From contig NC_069126.1 in the NCBI RefSeq assembly GCF_026914265.1, forward strand, positions 73,276,732-73,340,731: DNA of 64,000 bases. Reading direction: 5' to 3'. The stretch's first letter is position 1. Every line of letters begins with the position of its first letter. The DNA comes from Mya arenaria. Lineage: Eukaryota; Mollusca; Bivalvia; Myida; Myidae. Below the pieces are notes generated by a model, which saw nothing but the letters and a program-made list of their open reading frames with translations, had not been told where the DNA came from and did no database searches. The translations under genes were made by a program, and so were the position numbers. This document shows positions 50,380 through 61,361 of the stretch, in pieces.

Positions 50380-52280
50380 GCAATCGCTGCTCTTAATTCC
50401 TTTTCACCGGTAGTAAGATGCGTACCATTATCGCTGAAAGCTTCTCTGGTTTTCCCCTTCTATTCATGATACGTTGCAAGGCACATACAAACGATTCAAT
50501 TCCTAAACTTTGTGCGATTTCAGTTTAATGATCGTGTCGTCAAGCAGGTAAATAGGCATCTGTATGGCGCCTGTTGACCACGACATAGCTTGACATAAAC
50601 AGATCCGAAATAGTCCTAACCACCGAACGTAAACGGCGGTCTATCCGGAATAAGCCTCTCAAGTGTCTGTTGCCTTAGTGTTTTATGTAAGCGCCGTTTA
50701 CAATCCATGCATGCACTTTTCAATGTTCGGAATCCGTTAACTATGCAATACGACTGTCAAATCAAGGATAAAACATGATGAGCTTTCATGTCAGATTAAC
50801 CCTGTGATATTTCTGTACTATTATTTCCGTCACTTGGTGTTTGCTTAGTAAAATGATCGGATGTTAGCCTTCAAATTCAAAACTCAGGGCACTAATATTG
50901 TCCGCCGACATTTTATAGACCATGATTACGCATGTATACAGTTTCACCAGCGAACTTGATGCCGTTATCTCCTTTGTCGTCATCGTAGGCACATTACTGT
51001 TCTTTCATTAGTATCAACTTTCTGGCTGTTTGAATTTTCTTAGTAGCAAACAAGCAATTGTGAATATCTACTTTGTTTCATTTTTTAAGTATTTGTGAAT
51101 CATAAATGTCATGAACCGAAGCAGGCATCAGATCATGACAATGTATACCAATCTGAATTTCTGTTAAGGATATCTGATACCACGTACTGTCACTGTGAAT
51201 GGACCATGCTAGTCACAACAGCTGGTTTGATAGTAACATCTTAATTTCCTCAGTGTCATCTTTCTTCATGCTCACATTTTTTGTCTGTAAAATAATATAA
51301 ATAGTTTCCCTCTTTCCTCTTGGTGTACACCCTTGCAGTCTAAGTCAGTTGGATTCATATGTGTCGGCACACATCACCAATCAAAAGGGGAAGTATCTTC
51401 GTGAATAACGAATTGCTAACTGTTAGAAACGTAAACCTTAACATTGAGTCGGTACATAGAATAGCAGATGTCGGCCTTTGTGTCCCGTTATTTTATCAGC
51501 ATCTGATCAAGTCTAACCGATACCACTGCAGCTGCTAATTTAAGTTTCGGTATGGTTACTGTCTTGATGGGCGCTAACCTAGATTTCCAAATCATAAATG
51601 AACATTTGCCATTCCTTTGTCTGTCATATATATCTTAAGGTTGGTTTCTATGACAGGCGTTCTGTGGATTCAATGCGACTAGAGAAACTAATCCTAGCAG
51701 ATGGTATAAGGAGCTCTTTACAGATTGAACTTTCCATCGTGTACGGGTTTTGTTCTTTCAGACGTATGTTAAAAAAGAACTTATCATTTCGGATGTTTTC
51801 CGAGTGCTATTTCGAACTATTTCTTATACTTTTCAGCACAGTTAAGTACTGCTCTTATTTTCCCTGGTTTCAGTGGGTTTAAAATGGGTGATTGGGGAGG
51901 TATCAAATCCATTTCACTTTTACTCCCTGTCTTATGTTGGCGTTTGCATGACCTTCCAATTTATAGCCTTTCATTGTATCTTTATACATTTTATGCACAC
52001 TTTCATTACCCTACAATATCCCTATCACTTCTGCTTTACGTGTGAGTGCTAAGAGTTTGTTATGTGGAAGACATTTTTACTATTGCGCCATGGTAGTCCG
52101 ATTTTGTAATGTCCGTCCACGTGCGTAGTTGTCTGTTTCATTATAACTAACATAACAGGTCAAGTACCCCTGTCCGTCAATGGAACATACCTCTGCATTA
52201 AACGCTTTGCCTTTTTTCTTCTCCTTATTTCCATTAATTGTTGTTTTAGAAAACTCTTAGGACCTACCTTTAGCGTCTAG
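50380..52280 (-). mobile_element. Decayed BEL/Pao-type LTR retrotransposon (internal region)
   Basis: On the minus strand, pieces of a pol gene occur in BEL/Pao order. The reverse transcriptase has DGHYKIGLPW (about 52120-52090) and WYLPNHP-like sequence (about 51900). The RNase H region has KSRLAPIKTVTIPKLKLAAA (about 51570-51510) and PTHMNPTDL (about 51360). The integrase has RPPFTF and DYFGSVYVK (about 50640-50580), ALQRIMNRRGKPEKLS (about 50490-50440) and SDNGTH with GEKELRAAI (about 50440-50390). Many stops and shifts occur. No LTR pair was identified. It lies in the first intron of the receptor gene. Confidence 0.8.
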
Positions 52281-52348
52281 TCTTTTTAGAAGAAAATCAC
52301 TTCAATACGTTACGTAACCCCCCGCATCCAACAAAGCATAGGTTTGCA

Positions 52349-52395
52349 ATGTCTACGATTCCCCATGCATGGCTACCGGAAGGAATCGTAGACAT
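52349..52395. repeat. Perfect 14 bp inverted repeat (hairpin)
   Basis: ATGTCTACGATTCC at 52349-52362 is mirrored by GGAATCGTAGACAT at 52382-52395, with a 19 bp loop. It lies just beyond the recognisable BEL/Pao pol region. Its role is unknown. Confidence 0.7.
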
Positions 52396-52864
52396 ACCTT
52401 GGTGTCGTAACCACTCACATATGTCAATGTACAACTGCCCGAAGCCTTACACTGGATACCTTAAGCAGCATTGAATGCAGTTTCTTTCTGCATCGTGGAA
52501 AATAGTATGTTCTAAACTTATTACCACCTCTTCTAGTTGTGCTATTTAGTATATACATTTTAGCTTACAGTCATATTTGTATCTTTTAATTATAGTTTCT
52601 TCTCATTCTTTAATCAAACTATTTTAATAAAACATGTGTTCTTTGTTCAGAAGCAGGTCTAAAGTAAACAATGTTACTCTTGTTAACATAATATACATAA
52701 CATTCTTTGAACACCAATCAGAGAGAACAGCTAACAATATTACTATGTAGATGTGTTTCACCACTTCACCACAAGTGCAATTTTATCTGTATACATTCAC
52801 ATACACACATTGTCATAATTTATCTACATACCAACATTTAATAATTTTAAATACAAAGTAAAAT

Positions 52865-53165
52865 CATTTCTAAATATATGTTAATCAAGATCGGATACAT
52901 AGCACATGTTGGTTAAAATATTGAATAGCATAATAATGCTATGTTCTCTACACCAAAGCTTTTGTCGGTTAATACAATTGTACGCCTTTTTACAGTCTAT
53001 TAAAACATTAGAATTTTAAACTTTACACAATTTACAATTCAATGATACTAGTTAGTGGCGACACCTGGTCAGTAGTACGACCTTTTGCCAGAGACCATTT
53101 TGTTCATCTACTAAAATATCTTTAAGCTCAACATATTTAGCAAGCCCTTTATTTAATATAATAAT
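52865..53165 (-). mobile_element. LINE reverse-transcriptase fragment
   Basis: The minus strand reads YVELKDILVDEQNGLWQK, a few damaged residues, then VLIDCKKAYNCINRQKLW. The second phrase is the reverse-transcriptase A-motif region of a non-LTR retrotransposon. Only about 300 bp is recognisable. It is a different copy from the LINE at 4.8-9.8 kb. Confidence 0.7.
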
Positions 53166-53797
53166 GCATGCTGTATAAACTATTGATGCAAAGGCAACGC
53201 ATCCGTACGAGAAATGATCTTTCGGATCTAATTTTGAAGATTAATGAATATGATTAATAATACATATACATATATGATCTCAATTACATGTCGAATATTC
53301 GAATCATTCGAGGACTAGTCATCCCGTTGGGTTACCACGGCCTAGTATCCTTCTTTGAAGATAATCATTGCTTTTATATAAATGGTTTATTCAAATCTTT
53401 GGCAAATGTTTTATTATACATAATTAAAAATTTTAATAAGCGGAATATTGGGTATCATTTTTAATATATTTACATCATCATTGCAATTATTCATTCATTC
53501 AATCATTTTGACCTATGCCGTCTCCGAAATTGTTTATAAATGACATGGAGTGGTCAACGTCAGCGATATAAGGACTTTATTTCCATAGTTATACTGAACA
53601 AATATAATATACTTATATTTAAACAGCAAAATTCAAAAGTATACATATTTATAAGGAACAGTAAAACAGCGAATGTAAACAACGTATTATCAAACCAATA
53701 TAAGACAGATTCAAATGAAGTGAAAACAAAGAATCGATGAGCCATTAAAATATCTAAATATTGCGAAAGCATTCAATTTGTATATGCGTATACTCAC

Positions 53798-53861
53798 AAA
53801 TTGTGTAAGTCCTAACCATTTCTATAAATAAAAAGATCACTGGTAACTTCATTATTAACAT
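53798..53861 (-). CDS. Signal-peptide first exon of the main receptor gene
   Basis: The ATG at 53861 opens MLIMKLPVIFLFIEMVRTYT and ends at an ATTT|GTGAGTAT donor, phase 1. It is paralogous to the exon at 16460-16520, with the same MLIMK start, similar length and same donor. The leader is less clean than its partner because of a glutamate in the hydrophobic run. No Ig exon was found between it and the array exon at 48078, 5.7 kb away, so its link to the array rests on strand, phase and position. Confidence 0.6.
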
Positions 53862-54050
53862 AGTTGCAATGTGTATACGATTAAAAAGATGTGCACAAAT
53901 GTTATTTAGCTATCTTGCCAGTGTACAGAATATCAGTTAAAAGATAAAAAAATATACATGTTAAGATGTTTCGATCGGTGGGTAAACACTTCAACGAGTT
54001 TTATATCCCAGTAAATAATTACTGACGCAGTATATCTGTATAAAAATGCT
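53862..54050 (-). promoter_or_regulatory. Conserved upstream block of the main receptor gene (putative promoter / 5' UTR)
   Basis: It shares ordered short words with 16521-16705 on the minus strand: TTTTTATAC, GCGTCAG, GTGTTTACCCA, CGATCGAAA and AATCGTATACACA just before the ATG. A TATA-like word (TTTATAC) at the far end could mark a core promoter, which would leave a 5' UTR of about 170 bp. This is inference from conservation. Confidence 0.5.
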
Positions 54051-54539
54051 TAAGGTAGTACAAATCCGTGCCAAATATTCCAACGAAGAAGTGTAAGATA
54101 AACCTTAAACAGTTGTAAATTTGTCAACCCATTATAATTGATTTCAAGTGCGTTTAACACACATGCATAACTGTTTTTATAAAATGCATTCTATAAGATT
54201 TCAAAATTGTGCTCATTTCTTTGAAAAATCAACCGATTCAGCTACAGCAAATTATTTTGATACTTAAAGTTTAAGTTATGATTTGATATAAGATCTCGGT
54301 CATCATATGCGTGTGTTTGGCAATAAAATGGAAACTACATGAGTAACCTCAGTGGATAAATATTAAACAAACCCCTACCGTTTACTATTCGATAAAAACA
54401 TAATCGTCACGAATCAATAAAACAATTGTAGAGACGTATAGAGTCTGCTTTCTTCCATTTCTATCATTTCTCTTTTGCGTTTAGGGGTAATATACAAAAA
54501 GACGAAAAATCTACAGTCAGCCACCTATATTTTGGCGAA
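54051..54539. other. Non-coding spacer
   Basis: No feature was recognised between the conserved upstream block and the Q repeat fragment. Confidence 0.4.
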
Positions 54540-54690
54540 ATAAATGAAGACGAAATGCACCAAACAGAGGGCAGAAACACGAGATAATACTTTGCGGCTT
54601 TACGACCTCGAGTTGGAGCTTTTCGGTTTCCCTCTTTAACCCTCTCACAAAAATACGATACAATGCTGTTTAGGCTGGAGGCCGCAAGGC
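54540..54690. repeat. Dispersed repeat Q, left fragment
   Basis: It matches 20157-20320 (ATGCACCAAACAGAGGGCAG, GAAACACGA, GTTGGAGC). The rest of this Q copy reappears at about 62750, so about 8 kb of other DNA now separates the two parts. Confidence 0.7.
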
Positions 54691-54916
54691 CTACAAACTT
54701 TTATTACCGTAAATCGGAATCTACCAGCGGCAGCTCGACATAACATTTTTAACATTTGACGGAGCTGCAGTCTGTATATTAAGTAGATTGCTTAAGAAAG
54801 CGCTGCATTGAGTACTCATAACATGTAAATCGGTAAATATTGCAAATAAGCTGCGTCTTGCATAATTACGAACTTAAAACCATAGAACATGCACTTATTG
54901 TAATATCGACTAGTTA

Positions 54917-55078
54917 GTCCCTGGAGGGACATTTCTAGTTATTATTTATTCATTATAATTTATTAATTACTAATTATAATTTGTTATTTATAACTTATTA
55001 CGTATATCTTATTACTTATTCCATTATACTTTTATGGCGGGAAATCTCGTAGCGCAGACGGTGCATTCGTAAAGAGGT
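54917..55078 (+). repeat. Left terminal inverted repeat of the kinase-carrying transposon
   Basis: It begins near CCCTGGAGGGACATTTCTAG, passes through an A/T run and ends with GGCGGGAAATCTCGTAGCGC and GACGGTGCATTCGTAAAGAGGT. The right repeat is its reverse complement with scattered changes, mostly in the A/T run. Similarity may extend a few bases outward. Confidence 0.85.
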
Positions 55079-55222
55079 AAGGAATTGTTTAGGAACAATT
55101 ATTGTTTGGAATAACAAATGCTTTGTTAATGAATTAAGAATTGTATTTTCTCATTTAAAAGGACGTATTTGCAATAAATTGCTGTATTTCACATCCAATA
55201 GTGTAGAAGTTCAGGAGCTTTA

Positions 55223-56419
55223 ATGCCATCTTATTTGCCTTCGGATAGTGGATACAATGCACCATCGAAACTTCAATTAATTAAAGAGTACTTTTATGCT
55301 GGATTTAAGTACTTTGAAAATCTTCTTCTTTTATGTAGTCGACTTAACCTTAAAATAAGTATTCGGCATTTAAAGCGCATGTTAAGGACAAACAACTTGC
55401 GTCGTCGAAAAAATGTCAATACACCACTACAAAACGTAGAAGATCTCATTAGGAAAGAAAATCAACTTAGTGGACAAACTATTGGCTACAGAAGTATGCG
55501 GCGGCGTTTAACACAGGACTACAAAATAAAAGTTAAAAGGAATGACTTTATGAGATTGATGAAAGAAGTCGACCCAGAAGGTGTTTTTTTACGTAAAAGT
55601 CATAGGCTGAATAGAAGACGTTATTGTGCGCGTGGTCCTAATTTTGTTTGGCATGTAGATGGGTATGATAAGCTGCAACCATTTGGTCTATGTATTCACA
55701 GAGCAATGGACGGATACAGCCGCCGAATAATGTGGCTAGAGGTTGGGGCAAGTAACAACGATCCAAAATGCATTGCAAGTTATTATCTGGAAACAGTCAA
55801 GAAAATGGAGTGCACCCGAGGATTCACAGAGCAGATTGTGGTACTGAAAATACGCATCTCATTTTCTTACAACCATTGCTCCGTCTTGGCCACCAAGACT
55901 CCATGGCTGGAATCAAAAGTTTCATGTATGGAAAAAAGGACTGCGAACCTAAGAATAGAAGCCTGGTTGGGATACCTAAGACGTCAAGGTGTCCATTGGT
56001 GGATAAATAAACTTAAAGATTTACGAGAGTGTGGTAGATTCAATGCAATCAATCCTATTCATGTAGAATGTGTAAGACGTTGTCTTATGGATGTTCTGCA
56101 ACCGGAAGTGGACCGGATAGCACAACATTGGAATTTACACAACATACGAAAACAGAAGATTAATAACGAACTTCCATGTGGTAAACCCGATGATTTGTAT
56201 AACGTTCCAGAACTGTACGGTGGACATGACCTTGGGAAAAAGATTGATATTTAAGATCCAAAACTTTGCGAAGAAATGAATGCTGTTCGTAAACAGAGCT
56301 GTTGTGCAGAATTCATTGAACTGGCTTATTGTCTAAAACCAGACCTTCATGATCCATGTAACGCAGACGGTGGTTTCAAATTATATGACTATTTGATTTC
56401 TCTGTATGAGCAAGAATTA
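55223..56419 (+). pseudogene. Integrase-core (rve-like DDE) transposase, two frameshifts and an in-frame stop
   Basis: Such enzymes cut and join transposon ends. The N-terminus is helix-turn-helix-like (YFYAGFKYFENLLLLCSRLN, then IRHLKRMLRTNNLRRRK). The catalytic core has the first Asp in GPNFVWHVDGYDKLQPFG, followed by MDGYSRRIMWLEVG. The second Asp lies in RADCGTENTH, which is in another frame (about 55825-55945). The Glu lies in LRIEAW, back in the first frame, followed by GYLRRQGVHWWINKLKDL. So one base seems lost near 55810-55825 and one gained in the A run near 55930. A TAA at 56252-56254 interrupts the frame, which then stays open to 56419 (CAEFIELAYCL, YEQEL). The TTG/ATG start choice is uncertain; ATG at 55223 fits the family. 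This copy cannot encode an intact enzyme unless the indels are sequence errors. Confidence 0.8.
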
Positions 56420-57589
56420 TAAAATAGCCGAAATCGTGCTGCCAAAAATGTATGTGTATTTAAGGTGAACCGTATGATACTAAACCATCTGTACAACCCG
56501 GTTAAAGAAACATTAGCTGATAGAGATATAGGTAAAAACGGCATAAAATGTACAATTTAAAAAATATTCCACCTTTATTCAGACATATAATAATGTCTGT
56601 CAAAATGCGTTGTAAAGTATTTTGGATTGTTTTGGAAATAAAAAAAAAACATATTCAACGATTTTGTTAAACTTTACTCAGTTATATATCAGCTGATATG
56701 GCCATGAAATTATGTTTCTTCTTGAAGTCCACTAGCTGAACAACATCGTTTTTAAAGAAGTTTTCAAAGAAAATGGGTTAATTAGATTCAAACGTTTACC
56801 CTAAGCTGGTTGAATAGTGATTATCAATACTTTCTGTAAACATCTGTGATACTTGTATGTAAATACCTAGCCTGATTGGGGTTGTCTTTTAGGGGGCGGG
56901 GTCATGGTGACTGTCACTTGAAATAGAAATGGGTTTCGCAATATCCAATGTACATGTAACTACTTAAGTTAATTTAACTAACTGTTCGATTAGAATTTAT
57001 GTAAATTGGTTAATCTGCTAGGTAGAATATTTTAAGATAAATCTTTTGATTTCTTTGATAGCTGATGTTTACACTCAATAATTTGACGGATAGCATTAGT
57101 TACCAACTGAGCAGTAATTAAACATGGTATGTAGGTAGTGTATGATATGGCCTACCATGAGACTGAATTTGAGGGAATCGAGCCGTTGGGTAATGTCAAT
57201 TTTGCCATAATATTAATAAAATAATGCTCATCTTGATTTTATTATTCATGAATGATTATTGGCGAAACTTGATAGGAAGATAGCTAATGCAATATAATAG
57301 CTCCGAAAGTGTAGCTTGGACATGATTTTCAGTTGATATTTGGTCTCGCTCATGTACAAAGGTTTGGTGTACTATGCAAAAAAGTCAAAACTGCTGCATT
57401 AAGAATATTTTGCCATACTTTTTGGTCGTCCGATTGTATAGCCTACTCTCCTCATTTAGCAGCGTTTCACGTTTTTCATCTTATATTTGTATGTGATAAA
57501 TATACTAAGTCGAAACTGGTTATCTTCTGAAGTATATTTTTTCTTAGATTTTTTTTCACATAGTAATGGCCTTTTAATTAGTATATTAT
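56420..57589. other. Transposon interior without a recognisable gene
   Basis: AT-rich DNA between the transposase and the tandem repeat array. Nothing supportable was seen. Confidence 0.45.
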
Positions 57590-58202
57590 AGTACTTTAGT
57601 ACCAGTCGTGTCCGGGCTATTTCTCAGTAACAGCTTTCATAATTTCACTAAAACTTCATGGGAAGCTTCACTATCAGGAGGAGATGCACATATCGTCAAC
57701 ATGATCCGGTTCGATGATTTTTCACAGAGTCATGTTCATTTAAAACTATATATGAGCCTATAGTAATACGATGGTACCATTCGCGTTCGGGTTATTTCTC
57801 AGTAACTACTTTCATGATTTCAATGATGCATTTTTGGAAGCTTTACCCTCAAGAGGAGATCTCATATGGTCGGTATGTTCCGGTTCTATTTGTTTTACAG
57901 AGTTATGTTTCTTTTAAATTCTAGTTAGCTATACTTTATTACCATTCGCGTCCGGGCTATTTCTCAGTTACTGCCTTCATGATTTCAATGATACTTTATT
58001 GGAATCTTCACTAGTAATGGCCCTATTTTAATTCTTGTTAGTAATATTATAGAACCATTCGTGAGTTTGCTATTAATCAGTTACCGCTTGCATGATTTCA
58101 ACGAACTTCATTGGAAGCTCCACTTTCAAAAGAAAATGCGCCTATTGTCAATATGTTCCGGTTCAATGATTTTTACAGAGGAGTTATGGCCCTTTCAAAT
58201 TC

Positions 58203-58277
<75 letters not shown>

Positions 58278-58690
58278 TATTGCCATTCGTGTCCGTGCAA
58301 TATCTCATTAACCGATGAAACTTCATGGACAAATTCACTAAAACGAGAAGATGCGCATATCATAAACATAGTATGCTTTGCTATTATACAGAGTAAATGC
58401 CCTTTCTTTTTCTTAATTCTATTACCGTAGTACCCTTTGTGTTCGGTCTATCTCTCAGTAATTGTTCTCATGATTAGAATGAAGATACCTGGGAAGCATA
58501 ACTACCAATAGTGTATACATATGTCGTCTTGATGTGTTTGCCCTTTTAAATAACTTCTAAACCTTAATTATATTATTAAGTACCATTTGTGTCCTGTCTT
58601 TTTCCCGTAACCGCTTGCATGATGTCAATAAATTATATTGGAAGCTGTTACTATCAATAATGACATGGGGATTTATCATACCTTTTCCCT
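57590..58690. repeat. Degenerate tandem array, unit about 150-170 bp, seven copies
   Basis: A unit beginning near ACCATTCGTGTCCGGGCTAT and containing TTTCTCAGTAAC, ATGATTTCAATGA, GGAAGCTTCACT and TTTACAGAGTTATG recurs from about 57600, 57771, 57941, 58051, 58281, 58430 and 58590. The fourth copy is shortened, and an AAT microsatellite lies between it and the fifth. Copies differ considerably, so the array is old. It sits between the convergent transposase and kinase genes. Confidence 0.8.
58207..58278. repeat. (AAT)n microsatellite
   Basis: About 24 uninterrupted AAT/ATA triplets inside the tandem array. A frame through it would encode poly-Asn and is not a gene. Confidence 0.95.
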
Positions 58691-60093
58691 AGTTAGTATT
58701 TCTTTTTAAATGTTCATTTCCCTTCCCAAACGTGTACCCCGTCGGGGAGCATACATCGTTTCCAATAATACCATTGTTCCATCTAGAATACTGTAATTTT
58801 TGCTATTATGTATTTTAAAGTATTTTCGAGTATTTGGCTCAATACTTTAAGTTCAATTTGTATGAAAATTGTGATAAAGCAATTTTGCAGCTTTCATGCT
58901 AGACAGTACTGAGCTTAATGATATATGTCGGTGTTTCTTACTATTAGGCATTGCTGAGATATAATGTAACTGGTACTTGCAAGTTTTTGACAGTTAGTTA
59001 AAGTTTGCTGTTTAACCTTGACCTCTAATATACTAATATAAGACTGCGTGTTGAAGAATCACATATTGCTATTGACAACAATCAATATGAGTATGACATG
59101 CATGCTGGTTAAAGCTTGTTTGGGACTCATTTTTTTAAAACAAAAACGCAAAAACGTTTCTTATAAAGATAAAAATGGACATCTCTACAACATATGACAT
59201 TTTACAAGCTGATTTTGGCTCCCACCACTGTTTACAAACATATATAGAGGAACTTTGTGTAAATCACACAGTTACTCTAATGCTAAGCTAATAGAAACCA
59301 GTGTGCTTTGTGTTAAGACAATGTTCAAAATAGAACAAACCTGGAAAATATTTCATCTTAAGTTGGTTGGTTTTAGACGTTACAAGGTTTTATGTGCTGG
59401 ATACACTGGCTTCCACTGATTTAGGATATCACCAATGCTTTGAACAATTCAACCAAAACAATCTGATTTTTCTTAAATCCCAAAAAGGCATATCAATAAC
59501 AGTGCAGTCACCTTTTGATACCCAAAATTTACCATAAACAAGAGGCTTGTCTAAAATTTCATGAAGATGTTATTAACCATATTTATTTAAAAACATGCTG
59601 CTTTGTTAATTTATGGCAAGAGAAAAAGTTAAACAGAACATATGAAAAGTACATACATTTTATCATTTATCATGCATCGCTCACAATAATGAATCTTCTA
59701 GCACATAACTGTGAAATTTTTATTTAGATACAAAGAAATAGCAAAATGGCATTGTCTGTGAAAGTTTATCAGGGCTCCCACAAATATGAGATACATAAGC
59801 GTAGTGGTACAAGTAATGCTTTTAAAGCATGTTTTTCCCTTAATGATGGCATACTAACTAATTGTTACACCTTATAATGAAGAACAAGTCAAAGTCCCTC
59901 TGGATGAGAGTTAATAACAAATATAGCATCTAAATGCACATTCTATGTTCAAACTTGAAAAATTACCAAGCATAGTACCTAGACATTACTTCATACAGTA
60001 AATGTTCTTTAGAACTTCCTGATGTACACTTTTTGTGTTTGAGGAAATTTGCTTCAGTTACTATGGAACTGTAAAGTCAGATAACTCAATTGT
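58691..60093. other. Transposon interior 3' of the kinase gene
   Basis: AT-rich and without a gene. The part nearest 60093 may include the 3' UTR of the kinase. No polyadenylation signal was assigned. Confidence 0.4.
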
Positions 60094-61360
60094 TTACTGA
60101 TACCACATAATTGAAAATGTGTCACTCTCATTGCTACTGTTAAAACACCCTAAAAACTGTAATACCTCAGGTCTTTCACAAGCTCGGTATCCAAGACCTT
60201 CATATAACATACTGCAAACAGCTGTATTCACCTCACTAGCAAGTCCTTGTAAACCATCTGGCTTGGGTTGAAGTCTCATTCTCTCAGTAATGTACTTTAC
60301 AGGGTCTGCTTCTAGGTTTAGAGTATAATTACAAATAGGTGTTTCACAAAATACTTCTACCAAGGTGCAACAAAGAGACCACACATCAGTCTTGGGAGTT
60401 CCACTTTTCTTTTGTAACAAAATCTCCGGATATATTGGGGTTCCTGGCTGTGCTGAACCCCCTGCCATAGTTGTCACTATCGTATACATAGTTTTTAACT
60501 TGCTTAGGCCCATATCACAAAGTTTAACAACATGAAAATCATACGACACCATGACATTGTCAGGTTTTATGTCCCTGTGTATGATAACTGGACTTTGGGA
60601 ATGGAGATAAGACACTGCCTATGATACTTTTTTGCAATGTCTAATTTGGCAGGCATACTTAAACTTCCACATTCCTCACCAAACAGCATGATATCTAGTG
60701 TATCACCAACAATGAGTTCTGATACCAAGTACAATTTTTCCATCTTTGTGGCATATGCCATTAATAAAACAATATTTGGATGCCGTACTCTACTATGTAA
60801 TTCAAGCCCCCTTTCAATCAATGGCTTTGAAATGTTCATCTCCTTCACAGCAACAGATGTTCCTAACCATTCACCTTTAAACACTACACCAAATGCACCC
60901 CTTCCAATTTCTTCTCCGATATTTATATCCGTAAGATTTACTTTTGGCACAGATACTGGTGAGTTAACATCTGGCTTTGTTAGATCAGAATCCCTTGCAT
61001 GTGAGAAAAAAGCATCTTGAGCTCTGCTTAACTGGGACTGTAGGGCACTGTTTAGCTGGGCTTTTGGTGCATTGCCTAGCAGGAAACCTGGAGCTCTGTC
61101 TCCAGAGGAATCTGGAGCACTGCCTCGCTGGGACGTTGTAGCATTGACTGATTGAGTGCGTGGAGCACTGACTAGTTGCATCTGTGAAGTACTGCCTAAC
61201 TGGGAATCAGGAGCACTGCGTAGATGGGACTGCGTAGCACTGCCTAGCTGAGCATGTGGATCTCTGTTAGCTGGGATTGTAGGGCACTGCCTAGCTGGAC
61301 TTTTGGAGCACTGCCTAGCAGGAAATCTTGAGCAATGTCTAGCTGAGACAGTGTAGCACT
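60094..61360 (-). pseudogene. Protein kinase gene inside the transposon, broken by frameshifts
   Basis: The catalytic domain is nearly complete. The ATP loop is GRGAFGVVFKG, the lysine is in VAVKEM, helix C with its likely glutamate is ERGLELHSRVRHPNIV, and VSELI precedes the hinge. After a one-base shift near 60610-60625 come the catalytic loop HRDIKPDN, the metal-binding motif as CDMG instead of DFG, the activation segment PGTPIYPEIL and the F helix SDVW-like TDVWSLCCTLVEVF. It ends at a stop at 60094. The overall style is Ser/Thr or tyrosine-kinase-like; the substrate is unknown. The N-terminus is built of repeats of about 10-11 residues (QLGSALQSQ type) from about 61360, with another shift near 61260. 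Its start could not be fixed. It lies between the transposon's inverted repeats and points towards the transposase. Confidence 0.8.
61020..61360 (-). repeat. Tandem repeats of about 30-33 bp encoding the kinase N-terminus
   Basis: On the plus strand the unit reads roughly AGCACTGCCTAGCTGGGA plus 12-15 bp and recurs about ten times, running up to the inner edge of the right inverted repeat. On the minus strand the units read QLGSAPKVQ, QLGSALQSQL, HLRSAPDSQ, QLVSAPRTQ and similar. The block could be a protein repeat region, a subterminal transposase-binding array, or both. Confidence 0.75.
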
Positions 61361-61361
61361 G

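Larger units (their letters stand above)
22762..53861 (-). other. Gene span: multi-Ig, FN3, single-pass receptor with a tyrosine-motif tail
   Basis: This is a predicted minus-strand gene. Its exons, 5' to 3', are a signal peptide (53798-53861), ten tandem Ig exons (48078-33579), a possible half-Ig exon (32647-32842), two larger Ig exons (29868-30173, 28439-28771), FN3 (27542-27862), transmembrane (26997-27131) and three cytoplasmic exons (25255-25371, 23179-23253, 22762-22841). All placed junctions are phase 1. The product would sit in the plasma membrane with an Ig stalk outside and a tail of about 90 residues with several tyrosine motifs inside. The layout is like CD22/Siglec or CEACAM proteins, though orthology cannot be claimed. 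The first intron contains BEL/Pao and LINE debris, and the first unique domain after the signal exon could be missing or unrecognised there. It could also be two genes: a signal-plus-array gene and a 3' receptor gene. Confidence 0.65.

Noticed and set aside
58061..58318. Open frame encoding poly-Asn
   Set aside because: It is an AAT microsatellite inside a degenerate tandem array.
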